A DNA stretch of 64,000 nucleotides, taken from assembly GCF_004379255.2 (NCBI RefSeq), contig NC_056035.1, positions 28,845,208-28,909,207 of the forward strand, read 5' to 3'. This DNA is from Salvia splendens (Eukaryota; Streptophyta; Magnoliopsida; Lamiales; Lamiaceae). Position numbers and translations under genes: made by a program. The notes beneath the pieces are model-generated. The model was not told where the DNA came from. It worked only from the letters and a program-made list of their open reading frames with translations, and searched no databases. Below are positions 21,883-33,109 of the stretch, one piece after another (within the stretch, counting starts at the first letter, position 1; each line of letters starts with the position of its first letter).

Positions 21883-23681
21883 TCAGACTATCTCCATCCT
21901 CAATCAACTTTTTAATAAAATATTCATTTCTCTATCCTCCATGTACACACCTCTCTCAATTCAACCCCTATCAACTTTTTTACTTCCATCAGTGACCCCA
22001 ACCCAACCCAATTAAATATTTTCTTTTTTATATATTTTATATTAATATTTTGATTTATAATTAATTTAGATATTATAAATAATGCCTAAAAATTGTAATA
22101 AAAAAGTATATGATTCAAATTTAAAACAGGAAATATTAGATATTCAAATAATTAAAGCACAATATAATAATAAATTACACACATTAAAACATACAAGGCG
22201 ATAATAGAAATAAACAAACCAAAATACAAATGAAGAGTGAAAAAAAAGCTAGCTTAAACAAGATAAACATTAGTACATATTTAATTATTTGTGCCAAATT
22301 TAATCCAAATGTGCTCAATCAAATCTTCTCGAAGAGCAATATGAGCTTCTCTATTGCGGAGTTGAGCTCGATTAGTCATATATGATGACAAGCTCCCGAT
22401 CCGTTGAGTGGAATAGCAAAAGGCTTCAACATTTTCTTCACGTTCATTTTTTCCATCAAAATCTTATCCCATACAAGACACGGCCTTCGCAAAAATGCGA
22501 AACGTGCTTGTAGGACTCCAAATGCCCGCTCAACATCTTTTCTAATAGACTCTTGGTGTTGAGCAAACAACTTATGCTTTTGAGTTTGTGGAGAAGTGAT
22601 AGACTTGACAAATGTAGCCCATGCAGGATATATGCCATCAGTAAGATAATATGCCATATTATATTGATGATCATTCACTACGTAATTAACATATGGTGCT
22701 CGACCTTCTAAGACATCATCAAAAACAGGAGACCGATGGAGCACATTAATATCATTGCACGAACCTGGAGTCCCAAAGAATGCATGCCATATCCATAAGT
22801 CGTACGATGCCACAGCTTCCAAAATGATCGTTGGTTTTCCATTTTTTGAGCTCCTCTGATTTTTGTTCGCTTGTTGGACATCTCCGAACAAATTGCGGGT
22901 GATATTTCCAGACGTGGGAATTTCAGTAGATGTAGGAATTAGACTTAGATTTGGAGAAAATTCAAGGTTTTGTGAATACTCTGGATTTGCAGAAAATTGA
23001 GAGTTTGGATATTCTGATAATTGTTGATAATTTTGAAAATTTTGATGGTTTGGGAAACAAGGACGATAGTGTGGATAATTTGGATCCATGAAACCAAATT
23101 TATCACAAGAAGAATGAAAAGAAAGTTAGTTTGTGAAGAGTTTTGCATACTTAGTGGGATATATATAGAAAAAATTAAGCACATTCAAAAAGTAGCAAAT
23201 AATAAAGAAATAATAAAAAATAATAATTAATCATAAATAAAATGAACTAGTTCACGTGAATTTTTCAGAAGAGGGGCTCACATGAATGTTTGGAAGAATA
23301 ATTCACATGAGTTTTGAAATGATATATAAGATAAAAATAATAATATCATAAATTCACAATGTTCAAAATATTCAAAATTTGATTATCTAAAATATTTACA
23401 TTTCATATTTATAGTATACAATTCTCAAACATGTACACAATTAAATAAAGTAGTATAAATCAATAATTAATAGTAAATAAAAAAAGCAAAAACAATAATG
23501 CATTGACCAAATAGAAAATGGACATGTGTCATTTGCCCTCCACTTTAGGTTGGGCCGGCTGAGAAGACCACAAAATGGGGGTTGGGTTGGGTTATTTCAT
23601 TTTTGCTTTATTTTTATTTCTCTCTAGTTTGTCTTATATGCTTGCCCCCTATCACAAAGTCACCGATGGGGGTGGTCTCAC
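21883..23681 (-). mobile_element. PIF/Harbinger-like element with large internal deletion
   Basis: Imperfect inverted ends (TCAGACTATCTCCATCCTC at the left, GATGGGGGTGGTCTCA at the right) and mirrored CCCAACCCAACCC/GGGTTGGGTTGGG blocks surround a fused ORF1-transposase reading frame. The exact ends and target duplication were not fixed. Confidence 0.55.
22376..23089 (-). CDS. fused Harbinger ORF1 N-terminus and DDE transposase C-terminus
   Basis: A 237-codon ATG frame. Residues 1-85 (MDPNYPHYRPCFPNHQNFQN...) have the N/Q/P/Y-rich start typical of the Harbinger ORF1 (Myb/SANT-like) protein. From about residue 87 (PTIILEAVASYDLWIWHAFF) it is Harbinger/ALP1-type transposase, with the second catalytic Asp in NDINVL and the Glu in RKDVERAFGVLQARF. 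The first catalytic Asp (in a GSVDCMHW-type motif, seen in the relative at 61219-62441), the SANT domain and the N-terminal half of the transposase are missing. A deletion has joined the two genes in frame. It cannot be an active transposase. A host ALP1-like gene is less likely because of the ORF1 head and the inverted ends. Confidence 0.65.
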   Translation of the reverse strand: MDPNYPHYRPCFPNHQNFQNYQQLSEYPNSQFSANPEYSQNLEFSPNLSLIPTSTEIPTSGNITRNLFGDVQQANKNQRSSKNGKPTIILEAVASYDLWIWHAFFGTPGSCNDINVLHRSPVFDDVLEGRAPYVNYVVNDHQYNMAYYLTDGIYPAWATFVKSITSPQTQKHKLFAQHQESIRKDVERAFGVLQARFAFLRRPCLVWDKILMEKMNVKKMLKPFAIPLNGSGACHHI

Positions 23682-24229
23682 AGCCTACACAATCAACCAA
23701 AATGAGTAAATGAGGAGTCATTTTAATCCCAAGCTAAACACCAAGCTACAAAGCTACATTAAGTTAAAGTACTGCAGAATCGTAAAAAGGAAGATATGTT
23801 GTATATAGAAAACAAAATGGGAAATCTGCCACATTTAATTCAGCAAAGTACACCAAAGTTCTCCTATAAAGACCCCCTCCCGCACAACCTAAATTTTCCG
23901 CAAAGTTAGAGGGCTTGGAGTATAAACACCAGTGACAGCAAGAGCAACTCCTACTCCCCATAGGTAACACCGTTTTTCTGCCCTCTTCACAAACACTTTA
24001 TGCTAAAGCTCAAGCTCATCTTTTCCCCAACTTTTCAAAAAGGAATCAGGCAGAAAATCAGAAGCAGTTACTACCTTCAAGAGGTAACACACTCCTCACC
24101 CCAAGTCTCAAATAATGCTCCATTCATCACATAGTATAAACTCTCAACTATGATTTCTTCACAGTAAGCACCAGAACCCCAACTTCACAAAAACGACTAA
24201 CCAAGTTTTGTTTTTGTGACATAATAATT
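23682..24229. other. spacer, nothing recognised
   Basis: No coding or terminal-repeat signal that I can support. Confidence 0.4.
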
Positions 24230-24970
24230 GATAAGAGAATTTAGGATAAGAGCATGCTTTTATAGAACCCAAATACTCCCAACCCCAATTTAGAGACCCT
24301 CCATAGCTACTTCCCCGAGAGGCCAAACTGAAATAGGATAAAATAGAAGACTTAGCTTAAGGGGGGAGCTGTCCGGAGTCTCCGAGCCTAGCCGACAGAG
24401 GAGCGTATGACGTCGAGCGGATGCCGAGAGCTGTCCTCGAAGCAGCGGCTTTTCCGGCAGAAAGGAGACAGCCTCGGTGCGACGCCGACGAGGCAACGGC
24501 GAGAGCACCGCCTGTGCATATATTAATTTATATGCACAGCAGAGAGGGAGTCACGGGGGCGGCGACGGCTGGTCCACTGGAGCGGACGAACAGCGTCTGC
24601 ACGGGAGACGCGATACGCCGACCGGAGGGAGAGAGGGCGCTGGTGCGGAATCGGGGTCACCGGTGATCGGAATAGTGACCGGAATTGCACCTATTTGAAC
24701 AGAAGACCGGGAAGGAGAATAGAATGAAGAAGGAGAAGTATTTGGCATTAATTTTGATGATGAATTACAATGAAGAAGCTACAGCTTATATAGCTGTTAG
24801 CTCGACTAACTAACTAACTTGAAACGGCCGTTGTAACTAACTCTTTTAACTAACTCCACGTGTCATCTTCTCGAAGCTTCTCTCGTCCATGCACACGTGT
24901 CGTTCGTTTCAGCTCGTCAGCTCGTCTTCCAAATGCATTCTTATTCTCTTATTTCCTTTTTCATGCATCA
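24230..24970 (-). repeat. 3' LTR of chromovirus (right boundary firm, left boundary uncertain)
   Basis: On the minus strand a polypurine tract (GAAGGGAGGGAGA, 24973-24985) precedes TGATGCATGA (24970). A TATATAAG box lies at about 24784-24794. Downstream of it the sequence is GC-rich (24380-24680) with an 11 bp-arm hairpin at 24512-24539. The distal end is not defined; TGATAAG near 24229 is one candidate. Confidence 0.5.
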
Positions 24971-24999
24971 AATCTCCCTCCCTTCAATTAACCTTGTCC

Positions 25000-27757
25000 T
25001 CAAGGTTGAAAATGCGGAAAGCGTTCTTGAATGTCGTGGAGGCATTCCCATGTAGCATCCTCTGGAAAAGAATTGGCCCAATGTATTAAGACTTGCGTTG
25101 CTGGTTTGTTACCCCTCTTAACCAAGCAGCGTTCCAATACTTGTACCGGTTCTAAAAAGGTGGAGTTGCCCACGCTAGGTAGTGTGCCGTGGAGCTGTGA
25201 AAGAGGACCCATTTTCTTCTTTAATTGGGATACATGGAACACTGGATGGATCTTGGAATCAGCAGGTAATGACAGTTTATAAGCTACTTCCCCAAACTTA
25301 TCAATAACCTTGAAGGGGCCGAAATATCTCGGACTAAGCTTGTGAAATTGTCGATCGCGTAGTGTGTTCTGGCGATATGGTTGTAATTTCAAATAGACCC
25401 AATCTCCCAAAGAAAATTTGCGATCCAATCGATGTTTATCGTGCTGCTGTTTCATACGTTTCTGAGCACGACTTAAGTGATGTTTAAGGACCTCCAACAT
25501 AGCTTCCCTATCCATCAAACTCTCGTTCACATCATGCACCGTAGAGTCGCCTTTAAAATAAGGAATATGAATAGGTGGAGGGTAGCCATATAAAGCTTCA
25601 AAAGGAGTGGTTTCAATGGCTGAATGGAAGGAAGTGTTGTACCAGAACTCAGCTAGACTAAGCCACTTACTCCAGTGAGTTGGTTGATCGCCGCACATGC
25701 ATCGTAGGTAAGTTTCGAGGCAGCGGTTAACCACTTCAGTTTGGCCATCCGATTGAGGATGATAAGCGGTCGACATGTGTAATTCTACACCTTGGAGTTT
25801 GAAGAAATCCGACCAAAAGTTGCTCAAGAATACTTTGTCCCGATCACTTATAAGGATATTCGGTAAGCCATGCAATTTGAAAACAGAGTCCAAAAAGGCT
25901 TGAGCTACGGTAAGAGCCGAGTAAGGGTGAGTCAAAGCCACGAAGTGTGCATACTTTGTAAGTCTATCCACAACAACCAAGATAGTAGACTTTCCAAAGG
26001 AGAGGGGAAGGCCTTCAATAAAGTCTAGACTAACCTGTGACCACGCTGCTTCTGGAATGGGCAGCGGTTGGAGGAGACCAGGAGAAGCGCTGTTATCATA
26101 CTTATATCGTTGGCATACGTCGCATTCTCGAATGAAATTTCGAATCTGCTTTTCCATATTGGCCCAGTAGAACAATGAAGAGAGGCGCTTATAAGTAGCT
26201 AGAACTCCCGAGTGGCCCCCTGCACTCGAATTATGGAAAAGTTGTATTATTTGTAATCTCAGATTCTGATCCTCACCCACAACTAGCCTTCCTTTTCTCC
26301 TAAGCTGATTGCCAATCCAAGAGTATTTAGATGGAATATCAGGGTTCTGCTGCAATTCAGAAATCACCTGCTTTAGTTGTGGATCCGACTCCCATGTAGC
26401 TTGAATCAATGGGTAAATATCTGTGGAGATTGTTGTTATAGCCATACAGAATATTTCAGAAGAGCGTACACGTGACAGAGCATCAGCAACTAAGTTCTCA
26501 GCTCCTTTCTTGTATGTAATTTCAAAGTCGAAAGCCATGAGCTTAGATAACCACCCGAGTTGAGCTGGAGTAGATAGTTTCTGCTTCAGTAGATGACTCA
26601 AGGTTTTGTGGTCTGTACGTACTTCAAAGGGCTTAGTACTCAGGTAATGACACCAATGTGTAACCGCAAACACGATGGCTAACAATTCCTTGTCGTAGAC
26701 CGATAAAGCTCTGTTCTTGGGAGAAAGAGATTTGCTAATGAAAGCAATTGGGTGGTTGTTTTGCATCAGAACCGCCCCTATGCCATAACTAGAAGCGTCC
26801 GTTTCCACCACGAAAGGTAACGAGAAGTCGGGTAGAGCTAGCACCGGTGGAGATAACATAGCTTCTTTTAAGGCTACGAAAGCAGCTTCGGCTTTATCAT
26901 CCCAACGAAAAGCATCTTTCTTGAGTAGGTCAGTTAAGGGCCTGCATATAATGCCATAACCTTTGATAAACTTTCGGTAATACCCCGTAAGTCCGAGAAA
27001 TCCCCTCAGCTTCGACACATCATTAGGAGTAGGCCAATCTCTCATAGCTTGAATTTTCTTAGGATCGGTAGAAACACCATCTTTAGAAATGATGTGGCCT
27101 AGATATTCCACCTTGTTCTTGGTGAATTCGCACTTACTTTCCTTGGCAAAAAGAGTGTAATCCTGTAGTTTCTGAAAAACCAGCCGCAAATGAACCACAT
27201 GAGCAGCCTCATTTGTGCTATATATCAATATATCGTCAAAGAAAACCAGCACAAACTTTCTCAAGAAAGGGCGAAATATATCATTCATCAACCCTTGAAA
27301 TGTGGCCGGGGCGTTAGTGAGTCCAAAAGGCATTACCGCGAATTCGTAATGGCCATCATGTGTGCGAAAAGCGGTCTTATGAATGTCCTCTGCCTCCATT
27401 CTAATTTGGTGATAACCAGCTCTCAAATCAATCTTAGAAAAGATTGTAGCTCCCCTCAATTCTTCAAGAAGTTCATCAATAAGAGGAATAGGGTATTTAT
27501 CCTTGATTGTGATCTTATTCAAATGTCTGTAATCGACGCACATTCGCCATGTACCATCCTTCTTTTTCACTAGAACAACCGGTGAAGAAAATGGACTCGA
27601 ACTTGGTTGAATGAACCCTTGTTTAAGGAGGTCAGCCACCTGCTTTTCAATAACATTTTTCTGTATTCCTGAATGTCTGTAAGGCCTAGAGTTCACTGGA
27701 GCAGAACCTGGAGTTAAGGTGATTTTATGGTTGTGAGGGAGACATTTTTGTAACAGG
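25000..27757 (-). CDS. chromovirus pol: RT, RNase H, integrase and chromodomain (5'-truncated)
   Basis: The open frame covers the C-terminal ~900 residues and has no internal stop. Numbering from VNSRPYRHS at 27696, RT spans ~40-200 with FFDD at 152-155. RNase H follows (ETDASS, Asp300; [19 protein letters not shown]). The integrase HHCC finger is H488...CDVC (525-528), with a catalytic DDE triad at SLDF (D558), ISDRD (D618) and GQTE (E654). A chromodomain ([16 protein letters not shown]) closes the protein and would steer insertion through histone marks. The frame stays open upstream to about 27757 ([14 protein letters not shown]), where it is cut by an Athila-type LTR fragment, so gag, protease and the 5' LTR are missing. 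It is well preserved for a truncated copy. Confidence 0.88.
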
Positions 27758-27759
27758 AA

Positions 27760-28919
27760 ATATTTGGAAGGTACGGGATTCTATTTTGGGCTAGACAGAA
27801 TATTCAGAGGGTAGTGGTAGTCAAGGTGACTGGGCTGACAGATCTGCAGGTTATAACGAAAAGCAAAGGACAAAAGTAAAAAAAAGCAAAAAGCATCTAA
27901 AAAAGCAAGTGGTCCCCAACATTTGACAGGGACATCATCTTCTTCAGCAACACAAACTGAAATCAGAAAACAATTCCAGATTCAACACGGAAACACAGTT
28001 TATCAATTCGCGAACACAGATCCACAAATACGAACACCAAATCTTAAATCAAGCACAGAAAATGCAACTCCGCGTACTGGTCAACAGGAAGCGAAACGCA
28101 CTCAAACTAAACTTCACATGCAGCGATTCACTCACGATCGAACAGTTCCACGTTTAACTAAGGAAATTGCGACGGAAACAAGGAAAGAAAAGATTCAGCA
28201 CTTAAAACTCCAAGGAACCTTAGATCTAAGCTAGCTAGGCGAAATAGGAAGGAAAATACAATGACACAATATACGAAACGGAAATCAACTTCATAGCATA
28301 AACACGTTCGGATCTTCCACAAGTACTTCAAAACAGAAAATATCCAAAAGCAACAAAAAATCCAACGTAAAGAAAGCAAGCGAATTAAACTACGAAAGCG
28401 AGTAAAAGTGTTTTGCCACTCCGGGCGATGATATCTCTAACTACGGTTCTGCTGGCTGGAACGAACGATCTGGAATTCCGGGAACATCTAAATCTTCAAG
28501 TGACCATGGCAGTGGCGAGAAACGAGATTCTGGACTGGGCTGAAGGACTGAACTCCGAGAGAATTCTACCTAAGAGTGATGATGATGATTCGATTCCCTT
28601 TTCTCTCTCCAAGTGGTTTCCTTTTATAGGGAGGCTTACCCTTGATTTTTAGGGTAAGACCTTGCGGTGAGATGACTTCTTTGCCCTTAATTGTGATTGA
28701 GCAGTCCCAGCTATCCTCCTTCTCCATCTCGAGCCATATTTGCATGTATACTGGTCAGTACGTAATCGTCCTGACGCCCTTTTCACTTGAAGTGTCTAAT
28801 ACTCTGCCTACTGGCTAGAATGCTTACCCTGCACGCTTAAGCAACTAGTTTTTGCAGATATAATTCAATTACGCACATCATACTGACCAGTAACCTAGGC
28901 CTAGAATATGACTTATTAA
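27760..28919 (-). repeat. Athila-type LTR fragment
   Basis: Minus-strand similarity to the Athila LTR at 38311-39480 runs from TGATAAGTC-like (28919, here TTAATAAGTC) to the GGAAATATTT region (27775). It includes the shared GTTGGGGACCACTTG block and the TATAGGGAGG promoter segment. It lacks the last ~250 bp of the LTR and has no visible target duplication. Its two sides are different retroelements. Confidence 0.8.
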
Positions 28920-28920
28920 T

Positions 28921-29118
28921 AAGGCACGACTCGTGGCGAAGGGATACACCCAGACATACGGTGTGGATTATGGTGAAACATTCTCACCAGTTGCCAAGAT
29001 TAATACCGTGAGAGTATTGTTCTCCATCGCAGCCAACAAGGACTGGCCTCTTCACCAGTTCGATGTGACAAATGCATTTCTACATGGGGAGTTGTCAAAA
29101 CCAGTATACATGGAAGCA
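28921..29118 (+). pseudogene. copia reverse transcriptase, N-terminal part
   Basis: Reads [37 protein letters not shown] and [20 protein letters not shown], the copia RT start with the first catalytic Asp (FDVTNAFL). The frame ends where the LTR element begins (GAAGCA then TGATACG) and resumes at 31741. Confidence 0.85.
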
Positions 29119-29540
29119 TGATACGATCCTAACTCTCTTCTATTATAATTATTTTGTTTAGATATCATAGAGATTTAGCATATCTTCTTTTATTATTTTG
29201 TTTAGATATTATACGGATTTAGCATATCTTTTTTGTATCCACACATATTATAAATATGTGTGGAGTCTTCCATAATATTCATTCAATGAAATACAATATT
29301 ATTTTGGCCAAGTCCACGTGTGATTCTTTGAATCCCTAATTCCTTACGCTACCTGCTGCCCGACGGAAGGTCTCCGCGCACAGCCGGAACGTATATCTGA
29401 TCTGTAGCCGTTGCCCGACGGGTCGGAACCCGCGCACAGCCGCCCAGATCTTTATCTCCGCCGACCCTCACGGGCGCCGGATTATCTTTATCTCGTTATT
29501 GTCCGTTTTATCGGATCGTTAGGGATTTAGGTCCTTAACA
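29119..29540 (+). repeat. 5' LTR of the non-autonomous element
   Basis: 422 bp, TG...CA. A TATAAATATG box near 29250 and a GC-rich segment of repeated CCGACGG/CCCGCGCACAGCCG motifs. Confidence 0.85.
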
Positions 29541-29563
29541 ACTGGTGCTTTCATCCAGTACTC

Positions 29564-31286
29564 ATGAGACGATACAACAACAACGGTAGGCAAGGTTGGG
29601 GCACAAACCGACCCGACTACTTTCAGAATGGCTCGTCGCGCCGTGATAACGCAATTGGCCGCCGAGACAGCGTCGGTTTCAACCGACAGCAGACCGACGA
29701 GGGGGACCGTAAGGGTCGCCCAACGGAGGATGCGGACCACGATGATTCCGTGGGTTATAAATTGGATCGCTTGATAGATAGACTCGACAGATGGGATTCT
29801 TGGAGGGATGAAATGGATCGCCGGTTCGATAATCTTGAACCAAACCCCTACCGCAGGTATGATCAGCGAACAGGGTATGACGACGACGATTCTGATGGTG
29901 ATGGGGCACGACGGAGACGTAATTGGGAGAGGGGGGCCTCGCCCCAGAAACCCTAATTTTGGCACGCGTGACAGCCCGCAGAGAGATCGATATCGTCACG
30001 ATGGGGGAAATCACAAGGGTTCATGTTGGGACCCACCAAGATATCAACAACATCGTCAACAAATAGACGGGTATGATCGGCAGTTTAGTCGGCCAGCCAC
30101 TTGTTACGACCCACTACAGTTGTGGCAGCCCTCTTGTTGGGAACCATCGCGAGGATATTCGGATTATGATCAGCCACCACTGGGTCCGCCTAGTCGTTGG
30201 GATCCGCCCGACTATCGCTGCCCGCAGACCTTGCAGCTTACGAAGTATGACCGACCGCTGAGTCACCGCACAGCTCCGTTGTCTGCCGTTGCCACGCACT
30301 CACCTCAACAGTCCAGCAGGTTTATTGATTCGGGGAAGCAGCGTGGTCTGCCCAATATTCCCAGTCTCAAGGTTCGTTCGCCTTGCCCGGCCCAACTAGC
30401 TGCCGTAAGTAATTTCAACGAGAAGCTACGTAGTTGTAGATTGGAGCAAGCCGCCCTTCTCGCTTGCGTGAATGCATTGTTTGAGGAGAATATTGATGAC
30501 GATAATCTAGCTGAGGATGTTCCCGACAGCGTTGCTCACAATGGGAGTGCTAATCTTGTTGTACCAAATGACGAGTCCCTGGAAGAAATCATCAAGACCA
30601 ACAATACGCCGCTGCAAGTGCTCGTCCGGGCATATGATGAGAAGATTGATGATATAAGTGTTCCAACACATAAGGAATTGGAGATGAAAGGTGATGTAGC
30701 GACTTGGCTGGGGAAAGAAAATAAAGCCGAAGCCCTTCGATCTAGTTTAGAGCCGAAAGAAAAAGATTTAAGTGTGTTGAGTGAGAAGCCGAACAAGAGA
30801 GAGAGCATGGAGAATCAGAGCCTTGTTGATGACATCGAGGCTGGATTTGATATGAAAAAACAGGACAGTCAAGAGGAAATGGAAATGAAGCGAAGGTTGT
30901 TTGATGATGAGCTTAAATTAAAAGCAGAAGAATTGGGTAAGATAGGGGATGCTCACTCCGGTTCACATGCACTTGCTTGTGTCTATGTGAATTTGAATGT
31001 CGGTGATGTTCCAAGTATGAATCATCGATCAACATCGCTCGACACCGATGCAAGGTTGATCCCTCCGCGCAATGACACGCCATGGTTGAGCATTGTTGGA
31101 GGTGTGAACAGGTTTTTCATTTTGGCACAGAATTTTGGCGGCCACATTAGGTCTCCTTGGTTGATTTTTTATGGAAGTGATCGAGGGATACATTCAACTA
31201 TTCGGTATGTGTTTGATCCAGGAGGAGATACCTCGCCAGAGCTTCTACTTTCAACTCTCTTCGTGGTTTTATGGTTCCTACCTTGA
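29564..31286 (+). CDS. ORF of the non-autonomous LTR element, frameshifted; unknown protein
   Basis: It begins MRRYNNNGRQGWGTNRPDYF just after the primer-site region. The first frame (29564-29956, 130 codons) is R/D-rich and includes a gag-like WRDEMDRRFDNLEP helix. A second frame (open 29808-31286) takes over near the G-run at about 29931-29936, reading PRPRNPNFGTRDSPQRDRY and onward: an R/P/Y/W-rich stretch, then acidic, helix-prone sequence (for example DIEAGFDMKKQDSQEEMEMK, RRLFDDELKLKAEELGK) and a hydrophobic C-terminus. The switch may be a sequence error, a programmed shift or decay. I recognise no family; length and position suggest a divergent gag-like protein, but that is inference. 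Confidence 0.5.
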
Positions 31287-31316
31287 GGACAAGGTGGATT
31301 TCAACCGTGGGGGAGT

Positions 31317-31738
31317 TGATACGATCCTAACTCTCTTCTATTATAATTATTTTGTTTAGATATCATAGAGATTTAGCATATCTTCTTTTATTATTTTGTT
31401 TAGATATTATAGGGATTTAGCATATCTTTTTTGTATCCACACATATTATAAATATGTGTGGAGTCTTCCATAATATTCATTCAATGAAATACAATATTAT
31501 TTTGGCCAAGTCCACGTGTGATTCTTTGAATCCCTAATTCCTTACGCTACCTGCTGCCCGACGGAAGGTCCCCGCGCACATCCAGAACGTATATCTGATC
31601 TGTAGCCGTTGCCCGATGGGTTGGAACCCGCGCACAGCCGCCCAGATCTTTATCTCCGCCGACCCTCACGGGCGCCGGATTATCTTTATCTCGTTATTGT
31701 CCGTTTTATCGGATCGTTAGGGATTTAGGTCCTTAACA
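31317..31738 (+). repeat. 3' LTR of the non-autonomous element
   Basis: 422 bp, near-identical to the 5' LTR. Followed directly by copia RT sequence. Confidence 0.85.
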
Positions 31739-31740
31739 AA

Positions 31741-32892
31741 CCACCACCGGGGTTCACAGAAGAGTTTTCTGATGGAGAAGTCTGTCAGCTCAAGAAGACA
31801 TTATACGGACTGAAACAGTCCCCATGAGCATGGTTTGGGAGATTCACAGAAGTAATGAAGAAGTATGAGTATAGACAGAGTAACTCAGACCATACTCTGT
31901 TTATCAAAAAAAGAAAGGGGAAGATCACGTGCTTGATTATATATGTAGACGACATGATCATTACTGGAGATGATGAGGAGGAGATAGCCGAACTAAGGAA
32001 GAATTTGTTTCATGAGTTCGAGATGAAAGACCTTGGTCTTCTCAAGTACTTCTTGGGAATAGAGGTACTAAGGTCAAAAAAGGGAATCTTTATAAATCAG
32101 AGGAAGTATGTACTATATTTGCTGGCAGAAATAGGGATGGTCGACTGCAAGTCCGCAGATACTCCAATGGTGCAGAATCATGGATTATAGATAAGGGAGG
32201 GAGCAAACTTGGCCGATAGGGGGAGATATCAGAGGTTAGTTGGGAAGCTCATTTATTTATCTCATACTAGACCGGATATTGCGTATGCAGTTGGAGTAGT
32301 CAGCCAGTTTATGCACGCACCGCAAGAAGAACATTGGGAAGCAGTTTTGAGAATTGTTCGGTATCTGAAGGGAACAACGGAGCATGGACTTCTGTTTGGA
32401 AAACACGGACATTTCGAGATACATGGTTTCACTGATGCAGATTGGGCTGGAAATCCGAATGATCGGAAGTCTACTGCAGGGTATTTTACATTCGTAGGAG
32501 GTAACCTTGTTACGTGGAGGAGCAAGAAGAAGAAGGTTGTAGCGCTTTCAAGTGCAGAGGCGGAATTCAGAGGGATCAAGAGTGGATTAACTGAGGTTCT
32601 ATGGCTACGACGACTCATGACGGAATTGGACCTTCGTTCGATCCATCCTTGCAAATTGTTCTGTGATAACAAGGCAGCGATATGTATCTCCGAAAACCCG
32701 GTTCAACATGATAGAACGAAACATGTGGAGGTAGATCGACACTTCATAAAGGAGAATCTTGAAGCGAAAATTGTAGAGATGCCATATGTGAAATCCAAAG
32801 ATCAACTGACCGACATCTTGACAAAGGCGGTGGACTCAAAGTCTTTTCGAGAAGTATTGTACAAGCTAAGTATTGGAAACTCCATTACTTAG
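31741..32892 (+). pseudogene. copia RT C-terminal part and RNase H
   Basis: Continues the interrupted RT: PPPGFTEEF, LKKTLYGLKQSP, LIIYVDDMIITGDD (the catalytic YVDD box), FEMKDLGLLKYFLGIEV, RPDIAYAVGVVSQFM. RNase H follows with TDADWAGNPNDRKSTAGY, ALSSAEAEF, LFCDNKAAI and TKHVEVDRHFI. Two in-frame stops (TGA 31825-31827, TAG 32188-32190) and no frameshift are present. It ends with a TAG before the PPT. It belongs to the Tork/Tnt1-like style of copia, by motif resemblance only. Confidence 0.85.
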
Positions 32893-32904
32893 CTTGAGGG
32901 GGAG

Positions 32905-33109
32905 TGTTAGAATAATATCCCTTAGAATCAGGAAATAATATGTAATTGATTTAGAGTATATCTTGCCGAGAATAGAGTGTCACTTATTGTAAATTAGGTT
33001 TACCTTGTATAGGGTGATTTTAGCCTATAAAGGTGTAACTCTGTAATACAATTCAGTGAACTGAATAGAATTGAATTACCTCTACCGATTTCTTCACCAC
33101 GTGTTCACA
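32905..33109 (+). repeat. 3' LTR of the copia element (205 bp)
   Basis: TGTTAGAATAATATCCC...GTGTTCACA follows the purine tract. It contains AGCCTATAAAGGTG as TATA region and AATACAATTCAGTG near the transcript start. Confidence 0.7.

Larger units (their letters stand above)
29119..31738 (+). mobile_element. non-autonomous LTR retrotransposon inserted in copia RT
   Basis: LTRs at 29119-29540 and 31317-31738 are 422 bp each (TGATACGATC...TCCTTAACA) and differ by only about seven bases, so insertion is recent. After the 5' LTR a TGGTGCTTTCATC primer-site-like sequence follows. GTGGGGGAG precedes the 3' LTR. Flanks are AAGCA and AACCA, a near-match for a 5 bp duplication. The 1.78 kb interior has no protease, RT or integrase. 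Confidence 0.85.
28920..33109 (+). mobile_element. Ty1/copia element, 5'-truncated and interrupted
   Basis: RT/RNase H coding fragments (28921-29118 and 31741-32892) are followed by a polypurine tract (GAGGGGGAG) and a short 3' LTR. The 5' part is lost at the Athila-LTR junction. A 2620 bp LTR element sits in the RT. Confidence 0.85.

Noticed and set aside
22376..23089. Host ALP1-like gene
   Set aside because: The catalytic first Asp and half the transposase are missing, the head is Harbinger ORF1-like, and inverted ends flank it.
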